Origin: Novosphingobium sp. ERN07
GTDB lineage: Bacteria; Pseudomonadota; Alphaproteobacteria; Sphingomonadales; Sphingomonadaceae
DNA length: 64,000 bases
Reading direction: 5' to 3'
Assembly: GCF_012641335.1 (NCBI RefSeq)
Contig: NZ_JABAID010000001.1
Location: forward strand, 558,001-622,000
The notes under the pieces were generated by a model. That model made no database searches and was not told where the DNA came from. It saw nothing but the letters and a program-made list of their open reading frames with translations. The first letter of the stretch is position 1. Each line of letters starts with the position of its first letter. The translations under genes and the position numbers were made by a program. Positions 18,091 to 26,394 of the stretch are shown here, in pieces.

Positions 18091-19422
18091 ATGAGCACGC
18101 AAACACCCCAGGCCATCCGCGGCACCCAGGACATCTTCGGCCCCGATGCCGAGGCATTCGCATTCGTCGTCGAAACGTTCGAGCGCGTGCGCAAGCTCTA
18201 CCGCTTCCGCCGCGTGGAAATGCCGGTGTTCGAAAAGACCGCTGTTTTCAGCCGCTCTTTGGGTGAGACGACCGACGTCGTTTCCAAGGAAATGTACAGC
18301 TTCGAAGATCGCGGCGGGGAATCGCTGACCCTGCGGCCTGAGTTCACCGCAGGCATCGCCCGCGCCTTCATCACAGATGGCTGGCAGCAGTACGCGCCCT
18401 TGAAGGTTGCCACCCACGGCCCGCTGTTCCGCTATGAACGCCCGCAAAAGGGCCGCTACCGCCAGTTCCACCAGATCGACGCCGAAGTGATCGGCGCAGC
18501 CGAACCGCAGGCAGATGTGGAACTGCTGGTGATGGCCGACCAGCTGCTCAAGGAACTGGGCATCGCTGATGGCGTGACGCTCCAGCTCAACACGCTGGGC
18601 GATGGCGCCAGCCGCGAAGCCTGGCGCACCGCCCTGATCGACTACTTCCGCGCCGTGAAGGGCGATCTGTCGGAAGATTCGCAGGACCGGCTGGAACGCA
18701 ACCCCTTGCGTATCCTCGACAGCAAAGACCCGCGCGACAAGGTTTTCACCGCGCAGGCCCCGAAGATCGACGATTTCCTGAGCGATGAAGCGCAGGACTT
18801 CTTCGCCAAGGTCACCGGCGGGCTAAATGCTGCAGGCGTTGCATGGACCCGCGCCCCGGCACTGGTGCGCGGCCTCGACTACTACCGCCACACTGCGTTC
18901 GAATTCGTCACCGACCGGCTGGGCGCACAGGGCACGGTGCTGGGCGGCGGGCGCTATGACGGGCTGATGGAAGCGCTGGGCGGCGCAGCCACGCCTGCGG
19001 TCGGCTGGGCTGCGGGGATTGAGCGGCTGGCGATGTTGGTGGGGGAAAGAAACCCGCGTCGCCTTAACGTCGCAATCGTTAGCGAAGCTCGCTCAACAGA
19101 TCAGCTCGCTTGGAACCTAGGACTGTCGCTGAGACGCAGGGGTCTGAGTTCAGCAGTATGGGCAGAAGGCGCGCCACGAAAGCGGTTCGACAAAGCTGTC
19201 AAAGAAAACCCTCAATTGGTACTGGTTTTGGACGATAAGGCAGTTAGTGAACGCACAATTGCTGTCATGCGAGTGCGCTCGCTGACAACCGGCAATCTAG
19301 TGGATGAAGAGCTTGCACAGCGGGTTATCGAAACTCTAGATTCATTAAAGCTGTGGGCTGCGCCAAAACCGACAATCGAGCATGGTCGCGAACTTGAGCT
19401 AGAGTACGACATTCTAGCATGA
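18091..19422 (+). CDS. hisS: Histidyl-tRNA synthetase with atypical C-terminal domain
   Basis: The ATG at 18091 gives 443 residues. The class II core is normal: motif 2 [16 protein letters not shown], the histidine motif [12 protein letters not shown] and motif 3 [12 protein letters not shown]. From about 19045 (residue 319) both DNA and protein change. Codons become A/T-rich (CTA, TTA, AGA-type, ACA), GC drops visibly, and the anticodon-binding domain diverges strongly from the usual alphaproteobacterial sequence (e.g. [20 protein letters not shown]). It ends with an unusual tail, [22 protein letters not shown]. The change falls in the linker between domains. The stop overlaps the prfA start (ATGA), implying translational coupling. 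Confidence 0.95.
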   Translation: MSTQTPQAIRGTQDIFGPDAEAFAFVVETFERVRKLYRFRRVEMPVFEKTAVFSRSLGETTDVVSKEMYSFEDRGGESLTLRPEFTAGIARAFITDGWQQYAPLKVATHGPLFRYERPQKGRYRQFHQIDAEVIGAAEPQADVELLVMADQLLKELGIADGVTLQLNTLGDGASREAWRTALIDYFRAVKGDLSEDSQDRLERNPLRILDSKDPRDKVFTAQAPKIDDFLSDEAQDFFAKVTGGLNAAGVAWTRAPALVRGLDYYRHTAFEFVTDRLGAQGTVLGGGRYDGLMEALGGAATPAVGWAAGIERLAMLVGERNPRRLNVAIVSEARSTDQLAWNLGLSLRRRGLSSAVWAEGAPRKRFDKAVKENPQLVLVLDDKAVSERTIAVMRVRSLTTGNLVDEELAQRVIETLDSLKLWAAPKPTIEHGRELELEYDILA

Positions 19423-20483
19423 GCGTATCCGACACCCGCCTCGGCCACCTCACGCACCGCTTCGCCGAACTCGAAGCGCGGCTGGGGTCCGGCACGCTCG
19501 AAGGCGCAGACTTCATCGCCGCCAGCCGCGATTATGCCGAACTCGAACCCGTCGCCCGCATCGCGCAGGAAATCGCTGCGATGCGCGAGGAACTGGTGAG
19601 CCTTGCCGCGCTGGACGATCCCGACATGCGCGAGCTGGCGGACGAGGAACTGCGCCGCATCAACGCCGAACTGCCCGAAGCCGAACACCGCCTCGCCATT
19701 GCCATGCTGCCGCGCGATTCGGCGGACAGCCGCCCGGCGATGCTCGAAATCCGCGCAGGCACAGGGGGCGATGAAGCCGCGCTTTTCGCCGCCGATCTGT
19801 TCCGCATGTACGAAAAGTACGCCGCAGAGCAGGGGTGGCGAGTCGAAGTCGTCTCGGTCAACGCCAACGATCTGGGCGGCTACAAGGAAGTCGTCGCCAA
19901 CGTCACCGGCAGCGGCGTCTTCGCCAAGCTGAAGTTCGAAAGCGGCGTTCACCGCGTGCAGCGTGTGCCCGTTACCGAATCGGGCGGGCGCATTCACACC
20001 TCTGCCGCCACGGTCGCCGTCCTGCCCGAACCCGATGAGGTCGACATCCGCATCGAGGACAAGGATCTGAAGATCGACGTCTATCGCGCCAGCGGTGCGG
20101 GCGGGCAGCACGTGAACACCACCGATTCGGCGGTGCGCATCACCCACTTGCCCACCGGCACGGTTGTCACCTGCCAGGACGGTCGCAGCCAGCACAAGAA
20201 CAAGGACAAGGCGATGCAGGTCCTGCGCGCCCGCCTGTTCGAAGCGCAGCGCGATGCCGCGCAGGGCGAAGAGGCCGAGGCGCGCAAGGCGATGGTGGGT
20301 TCCGGCGACCGTTCCGAACGCATCCGCACCTACAACTTCCCGCAAGGCCGCGTGACCGATCACCGCATCAACCTCACGCTGCACCGCCTGCCCGAAGTCC
20401 TCGAAGGCACCGGCCTTGGCGAACTGATCGACGCGCTGATTGCCGAGGACCAGTCCAAGCGACTGGCGGCGATGGATGGGTAG
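19419..20483 (+). CDS. prfA: Peptide chain release factor 1
   Basis: RF1 reads UAA/UAG and triggers peptide release. The 354-residue protein has the codon-recognition domain and the universal GGQ motif in [15 protein letters not shown] near residue 229, whose glutamine is the methylation target of PrmC encoded next. The PxT-type recognition region is in [15 protein letters not shown]. The start overlaps the hisS stop by 4 nt. Normal high-GC codon use resumes exactly here, which sharpens the contrast with the end of hisS. Confidence 0.97.
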   Translation: MSVSDTRLGHLTHRFAELEARLGSGTLEGADFIAASRDYAELEPVARIAQEIAAMREELVSLAALDDPDMRELADEELRRINAELPEAEHRLAIAMLPRDSADSRPAMLEIRAGTGGDEAALFAADLFRMYEKYAAEQGWRVEVVSVNANDLGGYKEVVANVTGSGVFAKLKFESGVHRVQRVPVTESGGRIHTSAATVAVLPEPDEVDIRIEDKDLKIDVYRASGAGGQHVNTTDSAVRITHLPTGTVVTCQDGRSQHKNKDKAMQVLRARLFEAQRDAAQGEEAEARKAMVGSGDRSERIRTYNFPQGRVTDHRINLTLHRLPEVLEGTGLGELIDALIAEDQSKRLAAMDG

Positions 20484-20500
20484 AGTTCAGACATCCGAAG

Positions 20501-20526
20501 CTCCCTCCTCTTTAGAGGAGGGGGAG
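20501..20526 (+). promoter_or_regulatory. Hairpin overlapping the prmC ribosome-binding site
   Basis: CTCCCTCCTC at 20501-20510 can pair, with one bulge, with GAGGAGGGGGAG at 20515-20526. The right arm contains the purine-rich ribosome-binding sequence and the first G of the prmC GTG start. Folding would hide initiation, so prmC could depend on translation arriving from prfA. It may equally be a small dispersed repeat. Confidence 0.5.
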
Positions 20527-21392
20527 TGAACGTTTCTCAATCCTTGCGCGCCGCCACCGAGCGCCTGTCCGCCACCAGCGACACCGCCCGGCTCGATGCC
20601 GAACTGCTTATGGCCCACGCGCTCGGCTGCACCCGCACCGAACTGCTGCTGCGCCATATGCAGAGCGAAGTGCCAGCCGCCTTCGACGCGCTGGTCGAAC
20701 GCCGCGCGGGCCACGAACCCGTCGCCTACATCACCGGCAGCGCCGAGTTCTACGGACTGGAGCTAATCGTCGGCCCCGCCGTACTGATCCCGCGGGGCGA
20801 TACCGAAACGCTGGTAGAGGTAGCGCGCGAAGCCTTTGCCGACCGCCAGCCGCCGCGCCGCATCCTCGATCTCGGCACCGGTTCCGGCGCGTTGCTCCTT
20901 GCCGCACTCTCGCTCTGGCCCGATGCCGAAGGTGTGGCTATCGAACGTTCCCCCGAAGCACTCGCCGTCGCCCGCGCCAATGGGCGGCGACACGCACCTG
21001 CCGCGCGCTTTCTGTCGGGCGACTGGACCCAACCGGGCTGGGCGAGCGATCTGGGCCAGTTCGAGCTGATCCTGTCAAACCCGCCCTATGTCGAGGATGA
21101 GGCCGATCTTACCCCCTCGGTTCGCGCGCATGAACCTGCGCAGGCCCTGTTTTCCGGGCCTGATGGGTTGGACGATTATCGCCTTCTGGTGCCGCAAATC
21201 CCCGCTCTGCTTGCCGAAAATGGCATTTCGATCATCGAGATCGGTTGGACACAGGGGCAGGCCGTGTCGGCCCTTGCGCGCGCCTCACACATGTCCGCGC
21301 GCGTCCATCATGACCTTGCCGGGCGCGAAAGGGCTGTGGAAATGGCGAGAATAGCCAATATTCCTCTTGGCAAGGGCCGCTCGGCCCATTAA
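20526..21392 (+). CDS. prmC: Release factor glutamine N5-methyltransferase
   Basis: PrmC methylates the GGQ glutamine of RF1/RF2. The GTG start gives 288 residues. An N-terminal helical substrate domain is followed by a Rossmann SAM domain with ILDLGTGSGALLLAAL (motif I) and the catalytic NPPY in LILSNPPYVED around residue 184. It lies 42 nt after prfA and forms the common prfA-prmC pair. The SAM it uses comes from metK 3 kb downstream. Confidence 0.96.
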   Translation: MNVSQSLRAATERLSATSDTARLDAELLMAHALGCTRTELLLRHMQSEVPAAFDALVERRAGHEPVAYITGSAEFYGLELIVGPAVLIPRGDTETLVEVAREAFADRQPPRRILDLGTGSGALLLAALSLWPDAEGVAIERSPEALAVARANGRRHAPAARFLSGDWTQPGWASDLGQFELILSNPPYVEDEADLTPSVRAHEPAQALFSGPDGLDDYRLLVPQIPALLAENGISIIEIGWTQGQAVSALARASHMSARVHHDLAGRERAVEMARIANIPLGKGRSAH

Positions 21393-21595
21393 CTGTGAAG
21401 TCAGGCAGGGGACGGATGAGGCTTCCCGTCCCGGCCAGCTCCACCATTTGCAGGGAAGAACGGCCAATTGGCCGGAAAGAGCGCAGATGCTGGAAACGCC
21501 GATTCGCTTAGATGGCGAACCGGTGCGGAGGGTTGTGCGGCGCAATAGCTTGCACCTGTTTTTCGAGAGGCCACCCAATTAAGGAAGTGCCTGAG

Positions 21596-22549
21596 TTGAA
21601 TAACAATCGTGGTAACAACCGCCGTCGCGGTCGCGGTAACAACAACCGTCCGCAGAATGGTGGCCAGCAGCTCAACCGGATCGACAGCCGCGCGCGGGGC
21701 AATGCCCCGCAGTTGCTCGAAAAGTATCGCAAGCTTGCGCAGGACGCCCATATGAACGGCGATCGCGTGCAGGCGGAATACTACCTCCAGTTTGCCGATC
21801 ACTATTTCCGCGTGATTGCCGATACCCGTACCCGTCAGGAAGAACAGCGCGCCCGCCAGAACGGCGGTCAAGCTGGTGGGGAGCGCTGGCAGGACCAGGA
21901 CGGTGAAGACGACGGTGGCGATTTCAGCGTCGAGGGTGATTTCCCCGCGTTCGACCGTCCGGTCTCCAACCGTCGCGAACGGGAAGACCGCGAGGACCGG
22001 CCTGAGCGTGGTGATCGCAACGACCGTTCCGAAGGCCGCCGTGAACGTGAGGATCGTCCCCGTGAAGATCGCCAACGCGATGATCGGCCCCGCGAAGACC
22101 GCCAGCGTGAAGATCGCGGTGACCGTAGCGAAGGTCGGCGCGACAACAATCGCCGTTTCGACCGCAATCGCAACCGCGATTCAGAGGTTGAGGCACCCGC
22201 GGCCGAACCGCTCCCCGGCGAAGGCGTGCCCGCGATTGAGGGTGAACCCATTGCCGATGCGGCGGATAATCCTTTTGTGCGTGAAGCCCGCCCTGCGCGC
22301 GGTGGCCTGCGCCCCCGCACCGAACGTCGCCCCCGCGCGGCCAAGCCGGTAGACGACGAAGCACCGGCAACGCTCGACGCCTCGTTCCTGCCGCCCTCGA
22401 TCAGTGCGCGTGCAGAACCTGTGGCAGAACCCGCTCCTGCTCCCGAAGCGCCTGGACCGGTTGCCGAAGAAGCTGCCCCTGCACCCAAAAAGCGCGGTCG
22501 CCCGCGCAAGGCCGCTGCGCCAGAAGCCAGCGAGCCGGTCGAAGGCTGA
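21596..22549 (+). CDS. DUF4167 protein with long Arg/Asp-rich disordered tail
   Basis: I choose the TTG at 21596 because AAGGA at 21581-21585 gives correct spacing and the product then begins LNNNRGNNRRRGRGNNNRP, as in sphingomonad homologues. The DUF4167 domain (about residues 20-70) reads LNRIDSRARGNAPQLLEKYR followed by DAHMNGDRVQAEYYLQFADH. After this comes about 230 residues of low complexity: Arg/Asp/Glu repeats (REDRPREDRQRDDRPRED), then Pro/Ala/Glu sequence ending in a KKRGRPRK AT-hook-like motif. RNA or DNA binding is likely from composition but unproven. It typically follows prmC in this order of bacteria. Confidence 0.88.
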   Translation: MNNNRGNNRRRGRGNNNRPQNGGQQLNRIDSRARGNAPQLLEKYRKLAQDAHMNGDRVQAEYYLQFADHYFRVIADTRTRQEEQRARQNGGQAGGERWQDQDGEDDGGDFSVEGDFPAFDRPVSNRREREDREDRPERGDRNDRSEGRREREDRPREDRQRDDRPREDRQREDRGDRSEGRRDNNRRFDRNRNRDSEVEAPAAEPLPGEGVPAIEGEPIADAADNPFVREARPARGGLRPRTERRPRAAKPVDDEAPATLDASFLPPSISARAEPVAEPAPAPEAPGPVAEEAAPAPKKRGRPRKAAAPEASEPVEG

Positions 22550-22609
22550 CATTTGACGCCGGGGTTGATCGCTTGCGGTTGGCCCCGGCGCACCCCATAG
22601 CAGCGGGGC

Positions 22610-24190
22610 ATGAGCCGCTTCCGCTTCTCCCCCCGCCCGATCCCCCGCGAAACCCTGCTGACGGTTGCTGCTGGTGGCCTTGCCGCTTGCGGTTTCCAGC
22701 CGCTCGGCCTTTGGCCGCTGACGCTGGCGGCATTGGCGTGGCTGATTCACCGGCTCTACGTGGTCAAAACGTGGCGGCAGGCGCTGCTCACCGGTTGGTT
22801 GTTCGGCGTCGGCCACTTCACCGTGGGCAATGGCTGGATCGCCACGGCGTTCACCTATCAGGCCGAAATGCCCGCGTGGCTGGGCTGGATCGCGGTCTTC
22901 CTGCTGGCGCTCTACCTCGCGGTCTATCCAGCCATCGCCACGCTGTTGGGCTGGTGGCTGGCCGAAACGCGCCGCGCGATGTTGCTGCCCGCCTTTGCAG
23001 CCGCGTGGATTCTGGCGGAATGGATGCGGTCTTGGGTCTTCACCGGCTTTGCGTGGAATCCGCTGGCGATGGTCACGTTGGGCGGTTTCGACCGCCCCGG
23101 TCTGGCGCTCGCTGCGCAGTGGATGGGCACTTATGCGCTGTCGGGGCTTGTCGTGCTGCTGGGCGGCTGGTGGCTCTTTGCACTGCGGTCATGGCGGCAG
23201 GAGCGCAAGGGTGCGGCGCTGGCCTATGCGCTTGCGCCTGCGCTGCTGCTGGTGCTTCCGCTACACGGTGAACGCCGTGAAGGGACGCTCGCCTATACGC
23301 TCGTCCAGCCAGATGTGCGGCAGGACGTGCTCAACGATCCCGCCAATTACGAAAAGCAGTTCCAGACCACCGCTGCGCTTTCGCTGGCGCGCAAACCGGG
23401 CGAGACGCGGCTGCTGCTTTGGCCTGAAAGCGGCGTGCCCGACTTCCTGCGGCCCGGCTATGCGCAGTTCTGGTATGACGAGACGACCTACGCGGGCGAT
23501 CCGCTCGTTGCCCGCGAAAGGTTGGGCCGCGTGGCGGGCAAGAGCGGGTTGCTGCTGACTGGCACCACCGACCTTGCGATGAAGGGGCCGAAAGTAACGG
23601 GCGCCTGGAACGTGGTCACTGCGCTCGATTCGCGCGGCGAGATTCGCGGCTCCTACGCCAAGGCGCATCTGGTGCCCTATGGCGAATACCTGCCTATGCG
23701 CGAGATTCTCGAACCTATCGGCCTGTCGCGTCTGGTTGCTGGAAGCCTCGATTTCCACGCCGGGCCGGGGCCGCGCACACTTGATTTGGGGCGGCACGGC
23801 AAGGCTGGAATCCAGATCTGCTACGAGATCATCTTCTCTGGCGAAGTGGTGGATCGTGGGCGCCGCCCCGACTACCTTTTCAACCCGTCGAACGATGGCT
23901 GGTTCGGCGCATGGGGACCGCCCCAGCACCTTGCGCAGGCGCGGATGCGCGCGATCGAGGAAGGCCTGCCGGTGCTGCGTTCGACCACCACCGGGATCAG
24001 CGCGGTGATCGATGCCGATGGCCTGGTGCGCCAGTTCGTGCCGCCGCTGCGCGCAGGCAGGCTGGATGGAAAAGTGCCGCCAGCCCATGCGCCGACGCTG
24101 TTCGCGCGCTTTGGCAACATGCTGGGGCTTGCATGGGCAATAGCGCTTCTTTTCGTAGCACTGGTTGCAAGCGCTACGCGGAAACGCTAA
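22610..24190 (+). CDS. lnt: Apolipoprotein N-acyltransferase
   Basis: Lnt adds the third acyl chain to lipoprotein N-terminal cysteines in the inner membrane. The 526-residue protein has six or more N-terminal membrane helices, then a nitrilase-fold domain with its triad: Glu in LLLWPESGVPDF, Lys in YAKAHLVPYGEY and Cys in IQICYEIIFSGE. A final C-terminal membrane helix is present. The lipoproteins encoded at 3581 and 30532 are likely substrates. It sits 60 nt after the DUF4167 gene. Confidence 0.96.
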   Translation: MSRFRFSPRPIPRETLLTVAAGGLAACGFQPLGLWPLTLAALAWLIHRLYVVKTWRQALLTGWLFGVGHFTVGNGWIATAFTYQAEMPAWLGWIAVFLLALYLAVYPAIATLLGWWLAETRRAMLLPAFAAAWILAEWMRSWVFTGFAWNPLAMVTLGGFDRPGLALAAQWMGTYALSGLVVLLGGWWLFALRSWRQERKGAALAYALAPALLLVLPLHGERREGTLAYTLVQPDVRQDVLNDPANYEKQFQTTAALSLARKPGETRLLLWPESGVPDFLRPGYAQFWYDETTYAGDPLVARERLGRVAGKSGLLLTGTTDLAMKGPKVTGAWNVVTALDSRGEIRGSYAKAHLVPYGEYLPMREILEPIGLSRLVAGSLDFHAGPGPRTLDLGRHGKAGIQICYEIIFSGEVVDRGRRPDYLFNPSNDGWFGAWGPPQHLAQARMRAIEEGLPVLRSTTTGISAVIDADGLVRQFVPPLRAGRLDGKVPPAHAPTLFARFGNMLGLAWAIALLFVALVASATRKR

Positions 24191-24200
24191 GCGGGGGGTG

Positions 24201-24220
24201 ACATAAAGGTTTCTTTATAT
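24201..24220. promoter_or_regulatory. Candidate SAM/SAH-responsive operator upstream of metK
   Basis: A perfect inverted repeat ATAAAG-GTTT-CTTTAT spans 24203-24218, about 45 nt before the metK ATG. It is strikingly A/T-rich against its surroundings. It resembles operator sites reported for ArsR-family SAM/SAH-cycle regulators (SahR/SamR) in proteobacteria, recalled from the literature and not checked here. No regulator gene of this type is in the window. Confidence 0.55.
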
Positions 24221-24264
24221 CGCCTCTGCCCGTTTCGGGCACGGCCATCAGCATAGGACCGCCA

Positions 24265-25470
24265 ATGCGCAGCGATTACCTGTTCACTTCCGAAAGCGTC
24301 TCCGAAGGCCACCCGGACAAGGTTTCCGACCAGATCAGCGACGCCATCGTCGACCTGTTCCTGTCGAAGGATCCCGAAGCCCGTATCGCCTGCGAAACGT
24401 TGACCACGACGCAGCTTGTCGTGCTTGCCGGTGAAATCCGCTGCAAGGGCGTGTATGAAGACGGCGCATGGGCACCGGGCGCGCAGGAAGAAATCGAAAA
24501 GACCGTCCGCGATACCGTGAAGCGCATCGGTTACGAGCAGGACGGCTTCCACTGGGAAAAGCTGGAGTTCATCAACCGCCTGCACGGCCAGTCGGCACAC
24601 ATCGCGCAGGGCGTCGATGCGGCTGACAACAAGGACGAAGGCGCAGGCGACCAAGGCATCATGTTCGGTTACGCGACCGACGAAACGCCTGACCTGATGC
24701 CTGCGACGCTGTACTACAGCCACAAGATCCTTGAGCGCATGGCGGCTGACCGTCATTCCGGCGCGGCCCCGTTCCTTGAGCCTGACGCCAAGAGCCAGGT
24801 CACGCTGCGCTACGAAGGTTCGCTTCCCGTTGCGGCCACCGCCGTCGTCGTCTCGACCCAGCATGTGCCGGGTTATGACGAGGGCGACAAGGAAGCCGAG
24901 CTGCACGCCTATGTGAAGCGCGTGATCGCAGATGTGATCCCGCCGGTGCTGCTGCGCGAAACCGTGTATTACATCAATCCGACCGGCTCGTTCGAAATCG
25001 GCGGTCCCGACGGCGATGCTGGTCTGACCGGTCGCAAGATCATCGTCGACACCTATGGCGGCGCAAGCCCGCATGGCGGTGGCGCGTTTTCGGGCAAGGA
25101 TCCGACGAAGGTTGACCGTTCGGCAGCCTACATCACGCGCTATCTGGCGAAGAACGTGGTTGCTGCTGGCCTTGCCACGCGCTGCACGATCCAGATCGCC
25201 TATGCCATCGGCGTGTCGGAGCCGCTGTCGCTCTATGTCGATACGCACGAAACCGGCACCGTGGGCGACGACAAGATCGAAGCTGCGATCAAGGGCATTG
25301 CCAAGCTGGGCGGCCTGACGCCGCGCGGCATCCGCACGCATCTGGGCCTCAACAAGCCGATCTATCAGCCCACTGCGGCCTATGGCCACTTCGGGCGCAA
25401 GCCGGAAGGCGACTTCTTCCCGTGGGAGCGCACCGATCTGGTCGATGACCTGAAGGCCGCTTTTGCCTGA
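24265..25470 (+). CDS. metK: S-adenosylmethionine synthetase
   Basis: MetK makes SAM from methionine and ATP. The 401-residue protein carries [16 protein letters not shown] at the N terminus, the ATP motif [12 protein letters not shown] and the P-loop-like [16 protein letters not shown], all intact. It is preceded by a palindromic operator candidate and followed by two hairpins, the second a clear intrinsic terminator, so it is a single-gene unit. SAM feeds prmC here, and the by-products go to the nucleosidase at 7096. Confidence 0.98.
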   Translation: MRSDYLFTSESVSEGHPDKVSDQISDAIVDLFLSKDPEARIACETLTTTQLVVLAGEIRCKGVYEDGAWAPGAQEEIEKTVRDTVKRIGYEQDGFHWEKLEFINRLHGQSAHIAQGVDAADNKDEGAGDQGIMFGYATDETPDLMPATLYYSHKILERMAADRHSGAAPFLEPDAKSQVTLRYEGSLPVAATAVVVSTQHVPGYDEGDKEAELHAYVKRVIADVIPPVLLRETVYYINPTGSFEIGGPDGDAGLTGRKIIVDTYGGASPHGGGAFSGKDPTKVDRSAAYITRYLAKNVVAAGLATRCTIQIAYAIGVSEPLSLYVDTHETGTVGDDKIEAAIKGIAKLGGLTPRGIRTHLGLNKPIYQPTAAYGHFGRKPEGDFFPWERTDLVDDLKAAFA

Positions 25471-25477
25471 AATCCTG

Positions 25478-25517
25478 AAGTGCACTTAGATGCACCTAAC
25501 TGCATCTAGGCGTACTT
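25478..25517 (+). other. Long imperfect stem-loop directly after metK
   Basis: Seventeen-nt arms AAGTGCACTTAGATGCA and TGCATCTAGGCGTACTT flank a 6-nt loop. As RNA this pairs throughout, apart from one A-C mismatch and two G-U wobbles; the wobbles suggest selection as RNA. It lies 7 nt after the metK stop and upstream of the terminator, and lacks a T-run, so it may protect the 3' end or bind a factor. Confidence 0.6.
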
Positions 25518-25540
25518 GAGGCGCTGCAAAGTACCATCTG

Positions 25541-25577
25541 ACGGCCCGCTTCGCACACCGAAGCGGGCCGTTTGGTT
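25541..25577 (+). terminator. Intrinsic terminator of metK
   Basis: A GC-rich perfect 13-bp stem (ACGGCCCGCTTCG, 5-nt loop, then its complement ending 25571) is followed by a T-rich stretch TTTGGTTTTG. Direction matches metK. Confidence 0.85.
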
Positions 25578-25655
25578 TTGATGGGTTTCAATTCCGGTTT
25601 CCTACATTCCAGCCGATGCGCACGACTCTGGTTTTTGGATGGAGTCGGACCTCTC

Positions 25656-26267
25656 ATGCGCGAACTCACCCCCCGCATCGCTCTTGAACTGATCGCCCAC
25701 GAAGGCATCGTGACCGAAGCCTACAAGGACAGCGTTGGCGTGTGGACATGGAGCGTCGGCATCACCGATGCGAGCGGGCACAAGGTCTTCCCGCGCTACA
25801 AGGACAAGCCGCAGCCGCTGGAGCATTGCATTGGCGTGTACCTGTGGCTGCTGCGTGAAAAGTACCTGCCGCCGGTGCTGGCAGCTTTTGGTCCGCACGA
25901 TCCCACCGAAGCGGAACTAGGCGCGGCGCTGTCTTTCCACTGGAACACCGGGGCGATTGCGCGGGCGAGCTGGATCGGGCGGTTCGTGAAGGGCGATGTG
26001 GACGGTGCGCGTAAAGCGATGCTGGACTGGGCGCGGCCCGCCTCGCTCCTTCCGCGCCGCCGCAAGGAGCAGGCGCTGTTCTTCGACGGGCGGTGGAGTG
26101 AGGATGGAACTGCGCTGGTCTATGGCGTGGCGAAACCGTCCTACCGGCCTTCGGGTGGAAAGCGGGTTCAGGTGCGGGCGCTGGTGGAGGGGCTGTTTGC
26201 CGACCAGCCAGTGCCCGCTCCGGCGGTGGCGGAAAAGAAGACGTGGTTTGACCGGTTGTTCGAGTGA
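25656..26267 (+). CDS. Orphan GH24 (T4-type) lysozyme
   Basis: The start at 25656 (MRELTPRIALELIAHEG) avoids the metK terminator and yields 203 residues. The catalytic triad fits T4 lysozyme spacing exactly: Glu16 in AHEG, Asp25 in YKDS and Thr31 in VWTWSVG (9 and 15 residues apart, as E11/D20/T26). There is no signal peptide. The C-terminal third (SYRPSGGKRVQVRALVEGLF...TWFDRLFE) is outside the lysozyme fold. Such endolysins usually need a holin, yet no phage gene is adjacent, so it is a domesticated phage gene or acts on peptidoglycan by another export route. Confidence 0.85.
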   Translation: MRELTPRIALELIAHEGIVTEAYKDSVGVWTWSVGITDASGHKVFPRYKDKPQPLEHCIGVYLWLLREKYLPPVLAAFGPHDPTEAELGAALSFHWNTGAIARASWIGRFVKGDVDGARKAMLDWARPASLLPRRRKEQALFFDGRWSEDGTALVYGVAKPSYRPSGGKRVQVRALVEGLFADQPVPAPAVAEKKTWFDRLFE

Positions 26268-26275
26268 CTCAACGC

Positions 26276-26365
26276 TTCGTCATTCCCGCGCAGGCGGGAA
26301 TCCAGCGTCGGGAATGCCGTCGCTGTGCGACGACGTTGGACCCCCGCCTGCGCGGGGGTGACGAA
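26276..26365. repeat. CGTCATTCCCGC-type inverted repeat, diverged
   Basis: The left arm (TTCGTCATTCCCGCGCAGG, starting 26276) matches the copies at 2106 and 7720. The right arm (ending 26365) has drifted to the CCCCCGCCTGCGCGGGGG version but still pairs. It lies between the convergent lysozyme and acyl-CoA dehydrogenase genes. Confidence 0.8.
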
Positions 26366-26394
26366 ATTGGAGTAGTGTAAGGGGTTTGTGGCAG

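Noticed and set aside
21367-21582. 71-codon frame between prmC and the DUF4167 gene
   Set aside because: It begins inside prmC without a ribosome site, has no recognisable pattern, and the AAGGA at 21581 belongs to the DUF4167 start.
25656-26267. Remnant prophage around the lysozyme gene
   Set aside because: Both neighbours are chromosomal genes, and no integrase, att repeat, tRNA or structural phage gene is seen.
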